Below, piece by piece: positions 1-8,037 of a stretch of 26,602 nucleotides of DNA. Both the position numbers and the translations under genes were made by a program. How positions within the stretch are numbered: position 1 is the stretch's first letter; each line of letters begins with the position of its first letter. A model generated the notes under the pieces. It was not told where the DNA came from. It made no database searches and saw nothing but the letters and a program-made list of their open reading frames with translations. Source of the DNA: DATGJX01 sp035279385 (GTDB lineage: Bacteria; Vulcanimicrobiota; Vulcanimicrobiia; Vulcanimicrobiales; Vulcanimicrobiaceae); the NCBI GenBank assembly GCA_035279385.1, contig DATEHZ010000020.1, forward strand, positions 1-26,602, given 5' to 3'.

Positions 1-83
1 CCGCCGCCTCCGCAGGCTCCCAATGAAAAGGTGACGAGTGCGAGCGCAGCGAGTGCGAGGTGACGCGAGATCGTGTGTTGCAC
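1..83 (-). CDS. Lipoprotein, N-terminal fragment (runs off left edge)
   Basis: Reading the minus strand from GTG at 83 gives 27 residues that form a textbook lipoprotein signal peptide: a short basic start (QHTISRH), a hydrophobic run (LALAALALVTFSLG) and a lipobox LGAC followed by GGG. The cysteine is at about residue 24. An in-frame TAA lies directly upstream of the GTG, so this must be the start, and an AGAGGGG ribosome binding site sits just before it. The mature part lies outside the window, so the function is unknown. The protein is probably anchored to the outer face of a membrane after lipidation. It is transcribed divergently from the methyltransferase at 192. Confidence 0.6.
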   Translation of the reverse strand, partial: MQHTISRHLALAALALVTFSLGACGGG

Positions 84-191
84 TTAGAACCCCTCTTGAC
101 GCGTTTTACAGTTTAAGCGCGCAGAGAAAAGTTCAGAACGGACGTTCGGGCCCCGCCGCATCAGTCTTTTGGGGTATATGGCCTGCGGAGG

Positions 192-1505
192 TTGCGAGAC
201 ATAGAGGAGCGGTTTGCTTCCGACGATCCGAACGCGCGTATTGCTGCGGCGGTGTTACGTTCGATCTTCGGTGAAAATTACGCGCGACAATTCGCAATAC
301 GCTTGTGGGAAGGGACGCTGATTCCGGCGCAAGACGAGCGGCGCTTCACGCTGTGCGTGAACCACCCGGGCGCACTTCGCACCGCGTTCAGACCGCCGGT
401 TGATTTGAATGCCGGGCGAGCGTTTGCCGCCGGTCTTCTCGACGTCGAAGGCGACGTGGAAACGGCGATCGACGAAATGATGGCGGTGATGGAGCATCCC
501 GCTATCGGGACCGTTGCAAAACTGGCCGTGCTGCTGCGGCGTCTGCCGGCTGCGCCGCATCCCGAACTGCGCGTGGCGGAGTTGCGCGGGAAACGTCATT
601 CGCTCGCGCGCGATCGCGCGGCCATCGGCTTTCACTACGATCAGCCCGTGCCGTTCTATCGCGCGTTCCTCGACGGCAACCTCGTGTATTCGTGCGCGTA
701 CTTTGATGAAGGCGTCGAGACGATCGATCGGGCGCAAATTGCGAAGATCGATTACTCGCTGCGCAAATTGCGCGTCAAGCCCGGAGAACGGCTGCTGGAC
801 ATCGGCTGCGGCTGGGGGGCGCTGGTCGTACGCGCGGCGCAGGAGTTCGGCGCGTACGTGCTGGGTGTGACGCTCAGCGAGCGGCAGTGCGACGAGGCAC
901 GCCGGCGCATCTCGGCGGCGGGCCTCGCGGAACGCGCGCGCGTCGAGCGCTGGGATTACCGCGAGCTGCCCGCGACCACGTTCGACAAAATCGTCAGCGT
1001 CGGCATGTTCGAGCACGTCGGCCGCGAGAAGCTGCCGGAGTACTTTTCGACGGCGCACAAACTGCTCAAAGACGGCGGATTGTTTCTCAACCACGGCATC
1101 GCCAATCAGCACCGCACGCTGCGCGACGGACGCTCGAGCGGTTTCATGGATCGCTTCATCTTTCCGGATGGAGAACTGGTGAACGTGAGCGACGCACTGC
1201 AATTCGCGGAGCGCGCCGGCTTCGAGGTGCGCGACGTCGAGAACCTGCGCGAGCACTACATGCGCACGCTGCGCGCGTGGGTGGCGAATCTGGAACGCAA
1301 TCGCGAACAAGCCGTTGCGGCAGCGGGCGAACAGTCCTATCGCGCGTGGCGGCTGTACATGGCGGGCAGCGCGCAAGGTTTTCGCACCGGACGCTTGGGG
1401 TTGTTCCAGTCTTTGCTTGCCAAGCCGCTGCGCACCGGTGCGATTCCCGGCTTGCCGGCCACGCGGCGCGATCTGTACGGCTCTTGGGTTTCATCGTTGC
1501 AGTAA
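192..1505 (+). CDS. cfa: Cyclopropane-fatty-acyl-phospholipid synthase family methyltransferase
   Basis: S-adenosylmethionine-dependent enzyme of the CFA synthase family, which adds a methylene or methyl group to unsaturated acyl chains of membrane phospholipids. The 437-residue protein has an N-terminal lipid-binding region (about 1-130), the family motif FHYDQP...YSCAYF (about 147-171, with the conserved Cys168), the SAM-binding loop LLDIGCGWGA (201-210) and the SVGMFEHVG segment. The C-terminal stretch reads MAGSAQGFR, with Ser where E. coli Cfa has its active-site Cys354. Several family members share this change, so the exact product (cyclopropane or methyl branch) is open. The frame opens with TTG at 192. 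GGAG lies unusually close to it, and no in-frame ATG exists near by, so the start is uncertain. The 3' end overlaps the next gene by 22 nt. Confidence 0.88.
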   Translation: MRDIEERFASDDPNARIAAAVLRSIFGENYARQFAIRLWEGTLIPAQDERRFTLCVNHPGALRTAFRPPVDLNAGRAFAAGLLDVEGDVETAIDEMMAVMEHPAIGTVAKLAVLLRRLPAAPHPELRVAELRGKRHSLARDRAAIGFHYDQPVPFYRAFLDGNLVYSCAYFDEGVETIDRAQIAKIDYSLRKLRVKPGERLLDIGCGWGALVVRAAQEFGAYVLGVTLSERQCDEARRRISAAGLAERARVERWDYRELPATTFDKIVSVGMFEHVGREKLPEYFSTAHKLLKDGGLFLNHGIANQHRTLRDGRSSGFMDRFIFPDGELVNVSDALQFAERAGFEVRDVENLREHYMRTLRAWVANLERNREQAVAAAGEQSYRAWRLYMAGSAQGFRTGRLGLFQSLLAKPLRTGAIPGLPATRRDLYGSWVSSLQ

Positions 1506-1972
1506 CGGGATCGATCGGTGCCGGAAAGACCACCCTGGCATCGCGCCTTGCAGCGGAGTACGTCGCGCTGCATCTGCGTTCCGACGGCGTGCGCGAGTCG
1601 CTCTCGCACAAACAGCGCCGAAGCGGCGATCGCGTGTTCGCCGAGCTGCACCGGCGTTTCGAGCGCGCGCTCGACGAGCGCCGCAGCGTGGTGCTCGATT
1701 CAACGGGGATGAGCCCGCGGTTTCGCGCGCTGCTGCGCAGTCGTCGCGAAAAGATCGTTCACGTTCATCTGCTGCTTCGCAGCCCGCAGCGTTTCGAGCA
1801 GCGCGAACGCGAGCGCACCGATCGTCCCGCCGGCGCGGTCCCCGCCGCGGCGTTTCATCGTTCGCGGAGCGTCGAGTTTCACGATCCTCCGGACGTGCTC
1901 GTCGAGACCGACGATCTCACCGCCGCCGAGGTGTACGTGCTCGTCAGAGCGGCGCTGCGTCTTCAAGCCTAA
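1484..1972 (+). CDS. Small P-loop kinase/ATPase (AAA_33-like)
   Basis: A 162-residue protein starting inside the end of the upstream methyltransferase gene in another frame, at TTG 1484. It opens directly into a Walker A loop, GSIGAGKTT, a few residues after the start. A Walker-B-like strand VVLDSTG follows in the middle, and the C-terminal half is Arg-rich and likely forms the lid. The size and motif spacing resemble small metabolite kinases of the shikimate/gluconate/chloramphenicol phosphotransferase type. The substrate cannot be told from sequence. The overlap with the methyltransferase implies translational coupling. There is no ATG, so the start could also be a few codons later. Confidence 0.65.
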   Translation: MGFIVAVTGSIGAGKTTLASRLAAEYVALHLRSDGVRESLSHKQRRSGDRVFAELHRRFERALDERRSVVLDSTGMSPRFRALLRSRREKIVHVHLLLRSPQRFEQRERERTDRPAGAVPAAAFHRSRSVEFHDPPDVLVETDDLTAAEVYVLVRAALRLQA

Positions 1973-1998
1973 TCGCCCCAGAGACGCCCCTCCGCTAC

Positions 1999-2026
1999 TT
2001 GCACCCTACTAAAAAGATGCTATATT
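1999..2026 (+). promoter_or_regulatory. Sigma-70-type promoter of the padR/beta-oxidation operon
   Basis: TTGCAC (1999-2004) and TATATT (2021-2026) are separated by 16 bp in a sharply AT-rich island inside GC-rich DNA. The predicted transcription start (about 2032-2034) falls only a few bases before the PadR ATG at 2037, so the mRNA would be nearly leaderless. ACTAA occurs three times around it (2008, 2033, 2049). These repeats are candidate operator half-sites for autoregulation by PadR, but that part is only a guess. Confidence 0.6.
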
Positions 2027-2036
2027 AAAATTACTA

Positions 2037-2450
2037 ATGCGTAGTTCGACTAACGCCATGGCCGCCCGCGCCGCGGAAGAAGTCCTGCGGGGGCCGGTCA
2101 AGTCCAAGACCGTCCTGCCGGTGCTCATTCTGCACCTGCTCGAGCGGCAGCCCGACCACGGACTGGCGGTCATGCAGCGGATCGAAGCCGCGTGCGGCGG
2201 GCTGTTGGCGGTGAACACCAATACGATCTATCCGCTGCTGCGCCGGTTGGAAGAGCGTGGATTCGTGACCGGCGAGTGGGACCACCCCACGAAGCGGGCG
2301 CGGCGGCTCTACCGCATCACGCCGGCGGGGCGCGACCGGCTCGCCCGCATCAAAGCCAACATGCTGCCGTACCTTCAGATGCTCTCCGATTCCGTCGAGC
2401 GGCTTCGCCGCGAGCTCTACGAAGAGCGTCCATCATCCATCGCTAGTTAA
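2037..2450 (+). CDS. PadR family transcriptional regulator
   Basis: A 137-residue DNA-binding regulator. The PadR winged helix is clear: LPVLILHLLERQPDHGLAVMQRIE, then NTNTIYPLLRRLEERGFV (recognition helix and wing), then RRLYRITPAGRDRL, followed by a short C-terminal helical dimerisation segment. PadR proteins are usually local repressors released by a small ligand. The gene lies 20 nt upstream of an acyl-CoA dehydrogenase and is co-oriented with a complete beta-oxidation set, so the likely job is control of fatty-acid degradation with an acyl-CoA as possible signal (inference). ATG 2037 sits right after the promoter. ATG 2058 is an alternative start, and neither has a clear ribosome binding site. 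Confidence 0.9.
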   Translation: MRSSTNAMAARAAEEVLRGPVKSKTVLPVLILHLLERQPDHGLAVMQRIEAACGGLLAVNTNTIYPLLRRLEERGFVTGEWDHPTKRARRLYRITPAGRDRLARIKANMLPYLQMLSDSVERLRRELYEERPSSIAS

Positions 2451-2470
2451 GCGGAAAGAGACACACACCG

Positions 2471-4291
2471 ATGAGTAGCTATCAAGCACCGCTGCGCGAT
2501 ATGCAGTTCGTCCTTCGCGAACTTGCGGGACTGCAAGAGATTGCGAAGCTCCCCGGCTGCGAAGACGTGCTCGACGTCGCCGATCCGATTCTCGAAGAAG
2601 CGGCGACGTTCGCGAGCGAAGTGCTCGATCCGATCAATCAGAGCGGCGACAAGGAAGGCTGCACGTGGAACGACGGCAACGTCACCACGCCCAAAGGCTA
2701 CAAAGAGGCGTACGCGCAGTTTGCGAAGGCCGGATGGATCGGGCTGCCGGTTCCGCCGCAGTACGGCGGACAGGGCCTGCCCTCGCTGATGCTCGGTCCG
2801 ACGCTCGAAATGTGGAACGCGGCGAACGTCGGCTTTGCGAACGGCCCGCTGCTCAATCAAGGCGCGATCGAAGCGATCGAACTGGTCGGTTCGGACGAAC
2901 AGAAAAATCTCTACATTCCCAAACTCGTCGACGGCAGCTGGACCGGTACGATGTGCCTGACTGAACCGCAAGCGGGTTCGGATCTCGCGCAGGTTCGCAC
3001 GAAGGCCGTTCCGAGCGGCGATCACTATCTGCTCACCGGGCAAAAAATCTTCATCACGTTCGGCGAGCACGACATGGCCGAGAACATCGTGCATTTGGTG
3101 CTCGCGCGTCTGCCCGATGCGCCCGAAGGCACCAAAGGCATCTCGCTGTTCATCGTGCCGAAATTTCTGGTGAACGCGGACGGCACGCTCGGCAAGCGCA
3201 ACGACATGATCTGCGCGGGCATCGAGCACAAGATGGGCATCAACGGCAACCCCACCTGCACGATGAATCTCGGCGAGAACGGCGGCGCCGTGGGCTATCT
3301 GGTGGGCCAGGCGAACGAAGGCTTGAAGTACATGTTCGTCATGATGAACGCCGCGCGTTTCTCCGTCGGCGTTCAAGGCATGGCGATTGCGGATCGCGCG
3401 TATCAGAGCGCGCTGCAGTACGCCAAGGAACGCGTGCAGTTTCGCGACGTCGCCTCGCGTTCGCCCGAGCCCAAGCGCATCATCGAGCATCCGGACGTGC
3501 GCCGCATGCTGATGTGGATGAAATCGCAGATCGAAGCGATGCGGGCGCTCTCGTACGTAACCGCCGCGGCGCTCGATCTCTCGCACAAGCATCCCGACGA
3601 GAAGATTCGCAAAGAGCAGAAGGCGTTCGTCGAGCTGATGATTCCGGTGGTCAAGGGCTGGTGCACGGAAGCGGCGATCGACGTGTGCTCCACCGCGGTG
3701 CAAGTCTTCGGCGGCGTCGGCTACGTCGAGGAGACCGGCATCGCGCAGCAGTACCGCGACGTGCGCATCACGACGATCTACGAGGGCACGACCGGCATTC
3801 AAGCGCTCGATCTGGTCGGCCGCAAACTCGCGCAAGACATGGGCGCAACCGCGACCCGCGTCATCGGCATTATGCAGAAGGCGGCGAAAGAACTGGAAGA
3901 ATCGGACGACGGCGAGGTCAAGGCGCTCGGGGGACCGCTCTCCAAAGCCATCGGCGCGCTCGCCGAAACCTCGCAATTCATCGGCATGACGGCGATGGGC
4001 GATCTGCGCAAAGCGGTCGCGTGCAGCGTGCCGTACCTCAAACTCTGGGGCATCACCGCGGGCGGCTGGCAGATGGCGCGCGCGGCGCTCGTGGCGGCGC
4101 AGAAGATCGCTGCGGGCGACGCCGACGCGGAATTCTACAAAGCCAAGATCGCGACGGCGCGCTTCTACGCATCGCACGTGCTCACGCAGAGCGCGTATCT
4201 CAAACGTCAAATCATCGATGGTTCGGGCGACGTGATGACGCTGCGCGAAGCGCAGTTCGACCTGGACCGTAAATCCGCAGTGGTCGCATGA
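2471..4291 (+). CDS. Acyl-CoA dehydrogenase (large, about 600-residue type)
   Basis: FAD enzyme for the first step of beta-oxidation: acyl-CoA to trans-2-enoyl-CoA, passing electrons to ETF. The 606 residues match the longer subfamily with an extra C-terminal domain, which also contains DmdC-like 3-methylmercaptopropionyl-CoA dehydrogenases. The flavin-contact motif MCLTEPQAGSD begins at residue 161. The C-terminal FAD/substrate motif QVFGGVGYVEETG is followed by the catalytic base in TTIYEGTTGIQ (Glu438). GGAAAGAG lies 10 nt before the ATG. The stop overlaps the next ATG as ATGA. Substrate chain length cannot be assigned; its place in a full fad operon favours straight-chain fatty acids. Confidence 0.92.
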   Translation: MSSYQAPLRDMQFVLRELAGLQEIAKLPGCEDVLDVADPILEEAATFASEVLDPINQSGDKEGCTWNDGNVTTPKGYKEAYAQFAKAGWIGLPVPPQYGGQGLPSLMLGPTLEMWNAANVGFANGPLLNQGAIEAIELVGSDEQKNLYIPKLVDGSWTGTMCLTEPQAGSDLAQVRTKAVPSGDHYLLTGQKIFITFGEHDMAENIVHLVLARLPDAPEGTKGISLFIVPKFLVNADGTLGKRNDMICAGIEHKMGINGNPTCTMNLGENGGAVGYLVGQANEGLKYMFVMMNAARFSVGVQGMAIADRAYQSALQYAKERVQFRDVASRSPEPKRIIEHPDVRRMLMWMKSQIEAMRALSYVTAAALDLSHKHPDEKIRKEQKAFVELMIPVVKGWCTEAAIDVCSTAVQVFGGVGYVEETGIAQQYRDVRITTIYEGTTGIQALDLVGRKLAQDMGATATRVIGIMQKAAKELEESDDGEVKALGGPLSKAIGALAETSQFIGMTAMGDLRKAVACSVPYLKLWGITAGGWQMARAALVAAQKIAAGDADAEFYKAKIATARFYASHVLTQSAYLKRQIIDGSGDVMTLREAQFDLDRKSAVVA

Positions 4292-6294
4292 TGCCGGATA
4301 ACATCAACGTTATTACGCTCGACAATCCGCCGGTAAACGCGCTCTCGTTCGCGTATTCGGCGACGTTGCTCGAGCGGATAGAGGCCGCCGAAGCCGATCC
4401 GTCGGTGACGGCGGTGATCTTCACCGGCGCAAACGGCATCTTCAGCGGCGGGGCCGACATCAACGACTTCGCGAAAGAACCCGACCCGAACGACAAGAAC
4501 GTGCGCCACGTCGTCGCGGCGATCGAGGGCGGTACGAAGACCTACATCGCGGCCATCGACGGCAACGCGATGGGCGGCGGTCTCGAACTCTCGCTTGCGT
4601 GCGACTATCGCATCGCGACGGCGAAATCGAAGGTCGGTTTGCCCGAGATCAAACTCGGTCTGCTGCCGGGCGCCGGCGGCACGCAGCGCCTTCCGCGCCT
4701 GATCGGCGCGCAAGACGCGCTGCAGATGATGCTCAAGGGCGAAACCGTCAAGGCGGAAGACGCGAAGAAGAACGGTCTTATCGACGACGTCGTTTCCGGC
4801 GACGTCGTCGAAGCGGCGAAGAAGTACGCGGACAAACCGCGGCGCCGCGTCTCCGCGATGAAGGTCTCACTTGCCGGCTTGCCGGCGAACGCCGTGCCGT
4901 TCGTCATCGCGCAAGCGCACAAGATGTGCCCGCCCGAAGAGAACGGCGGATACGCCGCTCACAAGCTCGTCGACGCCGTCGAAGCGGCGTTCGAACTCCC
5001 GTTCAAGCGCGGCCTCGCACGCGAAGCGCGTCTGTTCGAAGAACTCGCGCGTTCCGCGCCGTCGTTCGCGCTGCGCCACATCTTCTTCGCGGAGCGCGAG
5101 CTCTCCAAAATCCCCGGCATGCCCAAAGCGGAAGCGCGCGAGGTCAAAAAGGCCGGCGTCGTCGGCGGCGGCACCATGGGGACCGGCATCGCGATCGCGT
5201 TTGCGAATGCCGATATTCCGGTCACGGTGATCGAACCCAGCGCCGAGCAAATCGAAAAAGCGCGGCAGATGGTGTTCGGCATGTTCATGTATCAAGTGCA
5301 GAAGGGCCGGCTGACGCAGGAAGAAGCCTGGAAGCGCGGACAGTCGATCCAGTTCACCGACGACTTCAGTGAACTCGCCGATGCGGACGTCGTCATCGAA
5401 GCCGTGTTCGAAAACATGGACGTCAAGAAAGACGTCTTCAAGAAGCTCGACGCCATCGTCAAGCCCGAGGGAATTCTCGCATCGAACACCTCGACGCTCG
5501 ACATCGACGAGATGGCGTCGGTGACCAATCGTAAAGAGCGGTTCGTGGGCCTGCACTTCTTCGCGCCGGCGAACATCATGAAACTGCTGGAGATCGTGCG
5601 CGGCAAGGACACCTCGGCGGAAACCCTCGCGAGCGCGTTCGCGCTGGGCAAGAAGCTGCGCAAGGTCGCGGTGCTCTCGGCCAACGCGTTTGGATTCATC
5701 GGCAACCGCATGCTGTTCGATTACGCGCGCGAGGCGGTCGGTTTGGCCGAAGAGGGCGTGCCGCCGTACCGCATCGACGCGGCGATGAAGAACTTCGGCA
5801 TGGCGATGGGGCCGTTCGCGATGTTCGATCTCTCCGGCATCGACGTGTTCCGGCACATCCAACAGGCGCGTCCGGACATGGGCGCGGGGCGCACGAAGAT
5901 CGTCGATCGCCTCTACGAGCAAAAACGCCTTGGGCAGAAGACCGGCAAAGGCTTCTACAAGTACGATCCGGCCGTCGGCAAAGGCCGCGAAGCGATTCGC
6001 GACGAGGAAGTCGAGCAGCTCTTTGCGCAGGTCGCGAAGGACGCCGGCATCGCGCAGAATCCGGACGTGAGCGACGCGCAGATCGTCGAGCGCCTCACGC
6101 ACGCGCTCATCGACGCGGGCGTCGGACTGCTCGAGAAAAAAGTGGCGCTGCGTCCGGGCGACATCGACATCATATACATCTACGGGTACGGCTTTGCGCC
6201 GCATCACGGCGGACCCATGTGGTACGGCCACGAGATCGGCTACAAAGACGTTTACGCGCAACAAACACCAGTGAAGGAGTTGGTCCATGCGTGA
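4288..6294 (+). CDS. fadB: Bifunctional enoyl-CoA hydratase / 3-hydroxyacyl-CoA dehydrogenase (FadB type)
   Basis: Fused enzyme for steps two and three of beta-oxidation. The N-terminal crotonase domain (about 1-190) has the oxyanion segment FSGGADI and both catalytic glutamates, Glu100 (GGGLEL) and Glu120 (GLPEIKLG), with the same 20-residue spacing as E. coli FadB. The NAD-binding 3-hydroxyacyl-CoA dehydrogenase domain has GGGTMG at 293-298 and the catalytic His423 in GLHFFAPA. The C-terminal dehydrogenase repeats contain GFIGNRM and GYGFAPHHGGPMWY. At 668 residues it is somewhat shorter than E. coli FadB. It starts at ATGA overlapping the dehydrogenase stop, so translation is coupled. Its last 8 nt overlap the thiolase gene. 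Confidence 0.93.
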   Translation: MMPDNINVITLDNPPVNALSFAYSATLLERIEAAEADPSVTAVIFTGANGIFSGGADINDFAKEPDPNDKNVRHVVAAIEGGTKTYIAAIDGNAMGGGLELSLACDYRIATAKSKVGLPEIKLGLLPGAGGTQRLPRLIGAQDALQMMLKGETVKAEDAKKNGLIDDVVSGDVVEAAKKYADKPRRRVSAMKVSLAGLPANAVPFVIAQAHKMCPPEENGGYAAHKLVDAVEAAFELPFKRGLAREARLFEELARSAPSFALRHIFFAERELSKIPGMPKAEAREVKKAGVVGGGTMGTGIAIAFANADIPVTVIEPSAEQIEKARQMVFGMFMYQVQKGRLTQEEAWKRGQSIQFTDDFSELADADVVIEAVFENMDVKKDVFKKLDAIVKPEGILASNTSTLDIDEMASVTNRKERFVGLHFFAPANIMKLLEIVRGKDTSAETLASAFALGKKLRKVAVLSANAFGFIGNRMLFDYAREAVGLAEEGVPPYRIDAAMKNFGMAMGPFAMFDLSGIDVFRHIQQARPDMGAGRTKIVDRLYEQKRLGQKTGKGFYKYDPAVGKGREAIRDEEVEQLFAQVAKDAGIAQNPDVSDAQIVERLTHALIDAGVGLLEKKVALRPGDIDIIYIYGYGFAPHHGGPMWYGHEIGYKDVYAQQTPVKELVHA

Positions 6295-7468
6295 GGCGGC
6301 GATTGTATCGGCTGCACGCACGCCGATCGGAAAAGCGTTCCGCGGCGCATTCAATCAAACGCACGGCGCGACGCTCGCGGGTCACGTTATCAAAGCCGCG
6401 GTCGAGCGCGCCAAGGTCGATCCGAACGAAATCGACGACGTGGTGCTCGGCGTCGGCCTGCCCGAGGGCGCGACCGGAAATAACCTGGGCCGCGTCGCCG
6501 CGCTTCGCGCCGGCTTGCCGGTGAGCGTTCCGGGCACGACGATCAATCGTTACTGCTCTTCGGGGCTGCAGTCCATTTCGGTCGCTGCCCAGCGCGTCAT
6601 CGTCGACGGCGCAAACGTCGTCGTTGCCGGCGGCGCCGAGTCGATCAGCATGGTGCAGAACTACATGAACGTCGAGTTCTTTACCGAGGACTGGATGCTG
6701 CGCCACGAGCCCGACGTGTACATGCCGATGCTCCAAACCGCCGACTTCGTCGCGAAGAAGTACGACGTTTCGCGCGAGCGCCAAGACGAGTACGCACTGC
6801 AGAGTCAGCAGCGTACCGCCGCGGCGCAGGCCGCCGGCGCGTTTGACGCGGAGATCGTTCCGCTGCCCACATGGAAGTACGTCGAGGACAAAGAGACGGG
6901 AGACGTACGCGAAGAGCGAGTCACGCTCACGCAGGACGAAGGCAATCGCCCGGGCACGACGCTCGACGGACTGGCGAAGCTCAAAGGCGTTCTCGATCCG
7001 AAATCGAGCATCACCGCCGGCAATTCGTCGCAACTCTCCGACGGCGCCGGCGCGGTCGTCGTCATGGAGTCGAAACTCGCGCAGCAGCGCGGGCTTCAGC
7101 CGCTCGGATTCTATCGCGGTCTGGTCGTCGTGGGGAACGAACCGGGAGAGATGGGCGTCGCGCCGGTGTACGCAATTCCCAAACTCCTCAAGCAGCATAA
7201 TTTGACGATCGACGACATCGGCTTGTGGGAGCTGAACGAAGCGTTCGCCGTGCAGACGGTGTACATTCGCGACGCGCTGGGCATCCCGAACGAGCGCTTC
7301 AACGTGAGCGGCGGGGCGATTTCGATCGGTCATCCGTACGGTCTGTCCGGGACCCGGATGGTGATGCACGCGCTGCTCGAGGGGAAAAAGCGCGGCGCCA
7401 AACACGTCGTCGTGACGATGTGCATCGGCGGCGGCATGGGAGCCGCGGGCCTCTTCGAGGTAGCCTAA
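6287..7468 (+). CDS. fadA: Acetyl-CoA acyltransferase (thiolase, FadA type)
   Basis: Last step of beta-oxidation: thiolytic cleavage of 3-ketoacyl-CoA to acetyl-CoA and a shortened acyl-CoA. The 393-residue length is normal for the family. Catalytic residues are all visible: nucleophile Cys90 in NRYCSSGLQ, His349 in GGAISIGHPYG, and Cys379 in CIGGGMGAAG. A clear AAGGAG ribosome binding site lies inside the end of the upstream gene, ahead of ATG 6287. It is the third enzyme gene of the padR operon. FadB- and FadA-type subunits generally form a complex, and the gene order supports that here. Confidence 0.94.
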   Translation: MREAAIVSAARTPIGKAFRGAFNQTHGATLAGHVIKAAVERAKVDPNEIDDVVLGVGLPEGATGNNLGRVAALRAGLPVSVPGTTINRYCSSGLQSISVAAQRVIVDGANVVVAGGAESISMVQNYMNVEFFTEDWMLRHEPDVYMPMLQTADFVAKKYDVSRERQDEYALQSQQRTAAAQAAGAFDAEIVPLPTWKYVEDKETGDVREERVTLTQDEGNRPGTTLDGLAKLKGVLDPKSSITAGNSSQLSDGAGAVVVMESKLAQQRGLQPLGFYRGLVVVGNEPGEMGVAPVYAIPKLLKQHNLTIDDIGLWELNEAFAVQTVYIRDALGIPNERFNVSGGAISIGHPYGLSGTRMVMHALLEGKKRGAKHVVVTMCIGGGMGAAGLFEVA

Positions 7469-7542
7469 GACCGCACTTGAAGAAGGCCGCTGCTCGCGAT
7501 CTTCTTGGATTTGTCGATTTTCGTGGCTACGATGCAAGTCGT

Positions 7543-7875
7543 ATGCTGCACGCTGCACCCCGGGTATTCAGCGTACCCGCTCACTTTAGTGCGTCCCCGG
7601 CGGAGCCTCACGACGAGTTTCGCTCGTTGTACGACGAGACGCACATCGTGATCGATCTGACCGGCATCGACACGATCGATCCGGCGTTGTTTACGCAGCT
7701 CGCGCAGTTGCGCCGGCATCGGCACAGTCAAGGGCTGTTGCGCGGGCGGCTCGTCGTCGACTCCAGAAACGTTCGTAACGCGCTCAGTGCCGTGGGCTTC
7801 GAGCGTCTTTGGCCGATCTTTTCGACGCTCGAAGAAGCCATCGCCTCGTTCGGCGGCCCGCCCATCTACGCGTAA
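7543..7875 (+). CDS. STAS-domain protein, degenerate phosphorylation site
   Basis: About 110 residues with the STAS fold pattern: strand VFSVPAHF, then HIVIDLTGIDTIDPALFTQL, RGRLVVDSRNVRNALSAVGF, and the C-terminal STLEEAIASF. STAS proteins such as SpoIIAA are anti-sigma-factor antagonists or partner-binding modules. In place of the usual D-S-S/T-G around the phosphorylated serine this protein has IDPALF, so kinase-controlled switching as in SpoIIAA seems unlikely. ATG 7543 is preferred. A weak promoter (TTGGAT 7505, TACGAT 7528, 17-bp gap) would give a nearly leaderless message. TTG 7477 is an alternative start. The gene stands alone after the thiolase. Confidence 0.65.
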   Translation: MLHAAPRVFSVPAHFSASPAEPHDEFRSLYDETHIVIDLTGIDTIDPALFTQLAQLRRHRHSQGLLRGRLVVDSRNVRNALSAVGFERLWPIFSTLEEAIASFGGPPIYA

Positions 7876-7882
7876 CGCCTGC

Positions 7883-7916
7883 ACCTCCGTGATGGGTAGC
7901 ATACACACACGGAGGT
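7883..7916 (+). promoter_or_regulatory. Hairpin sequestering the small-ORF ribosome binding site
   Basis: ACCTCCGTG (7883-7891) and CACGGAGGT (7908-7916) form a perfect 9-bp inverted repeat with a 16-nt loop. The right arm contains the GGAGG ribosome binding site (7911-7915) of the small ORF starting at 7921, and the left arm is an exact anti-Shine-Dalgarno. It could control translation by opening and closing. It could also act as a terminator for the STAS gene, but no T-run follows it. Confidence 0.55.
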
Positions 7917-7920
7917 TCGC

Positions 7921-8037
7921 ATGAACAAGCAGATGCACGCCGCTCTTTATGCGCTGCAATCCGCTCGCCCGAACTCGGCACGGCGATCCGGCAGCGCCGC
8001 GTCAGCGTATGAGCTCCGAAATACCGCGCTCGCGTAA
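7921..8037 (+). CDS. Small ORF of unknown function (38 aa)
   Basis: ATG 7921 is preceded by an ideal GGAGG five nucleotides upstream, the best ribosome binding site in this part of the window. The predicted 38-residue peptide begins MNKQMHAALYALQSARP, continues with a Ser/Ala/Arg-rich stretch and has no membrane segment. Its last 36 nt run antisense to the 3' end of the glycosidase gene at 8002. No family is recognised. The case for it being real is the ribosome binding site and the hairpin that masks that site, not the protein sequence. Confidence 0.4.
   Translation: MNKQMHAALYALQSARPNSARRSGSAASAYELRNTALA

Noticed and set aside
96..101. TTGACG as a -35 box for the methyltransferase gene
   Set aside because: No acceptable -10 element lies 16-19 bp downstream.
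2447..4210. 587-aa open frame on the minus strand opposite the acyl-CoA dehydrogenase
   Set aside because: Antisense shadow of a high-GC gene; Arg/His/Ala-rich with no domain, while the plus strand encodes a clear enzyme.
4867..6354. 495-aa open frame on the minus strand opposite the FadB-type gene
   Set aside because: Same reason: shadow composition and a real conserved enzyme on the other strand.
7480..7506. AAGAAG...CTTCTT as a terminator after thiolase
   Set aside because: Only 6 A/T-leaning base pairs with mismatched flanks and a long loop; too weak to call.
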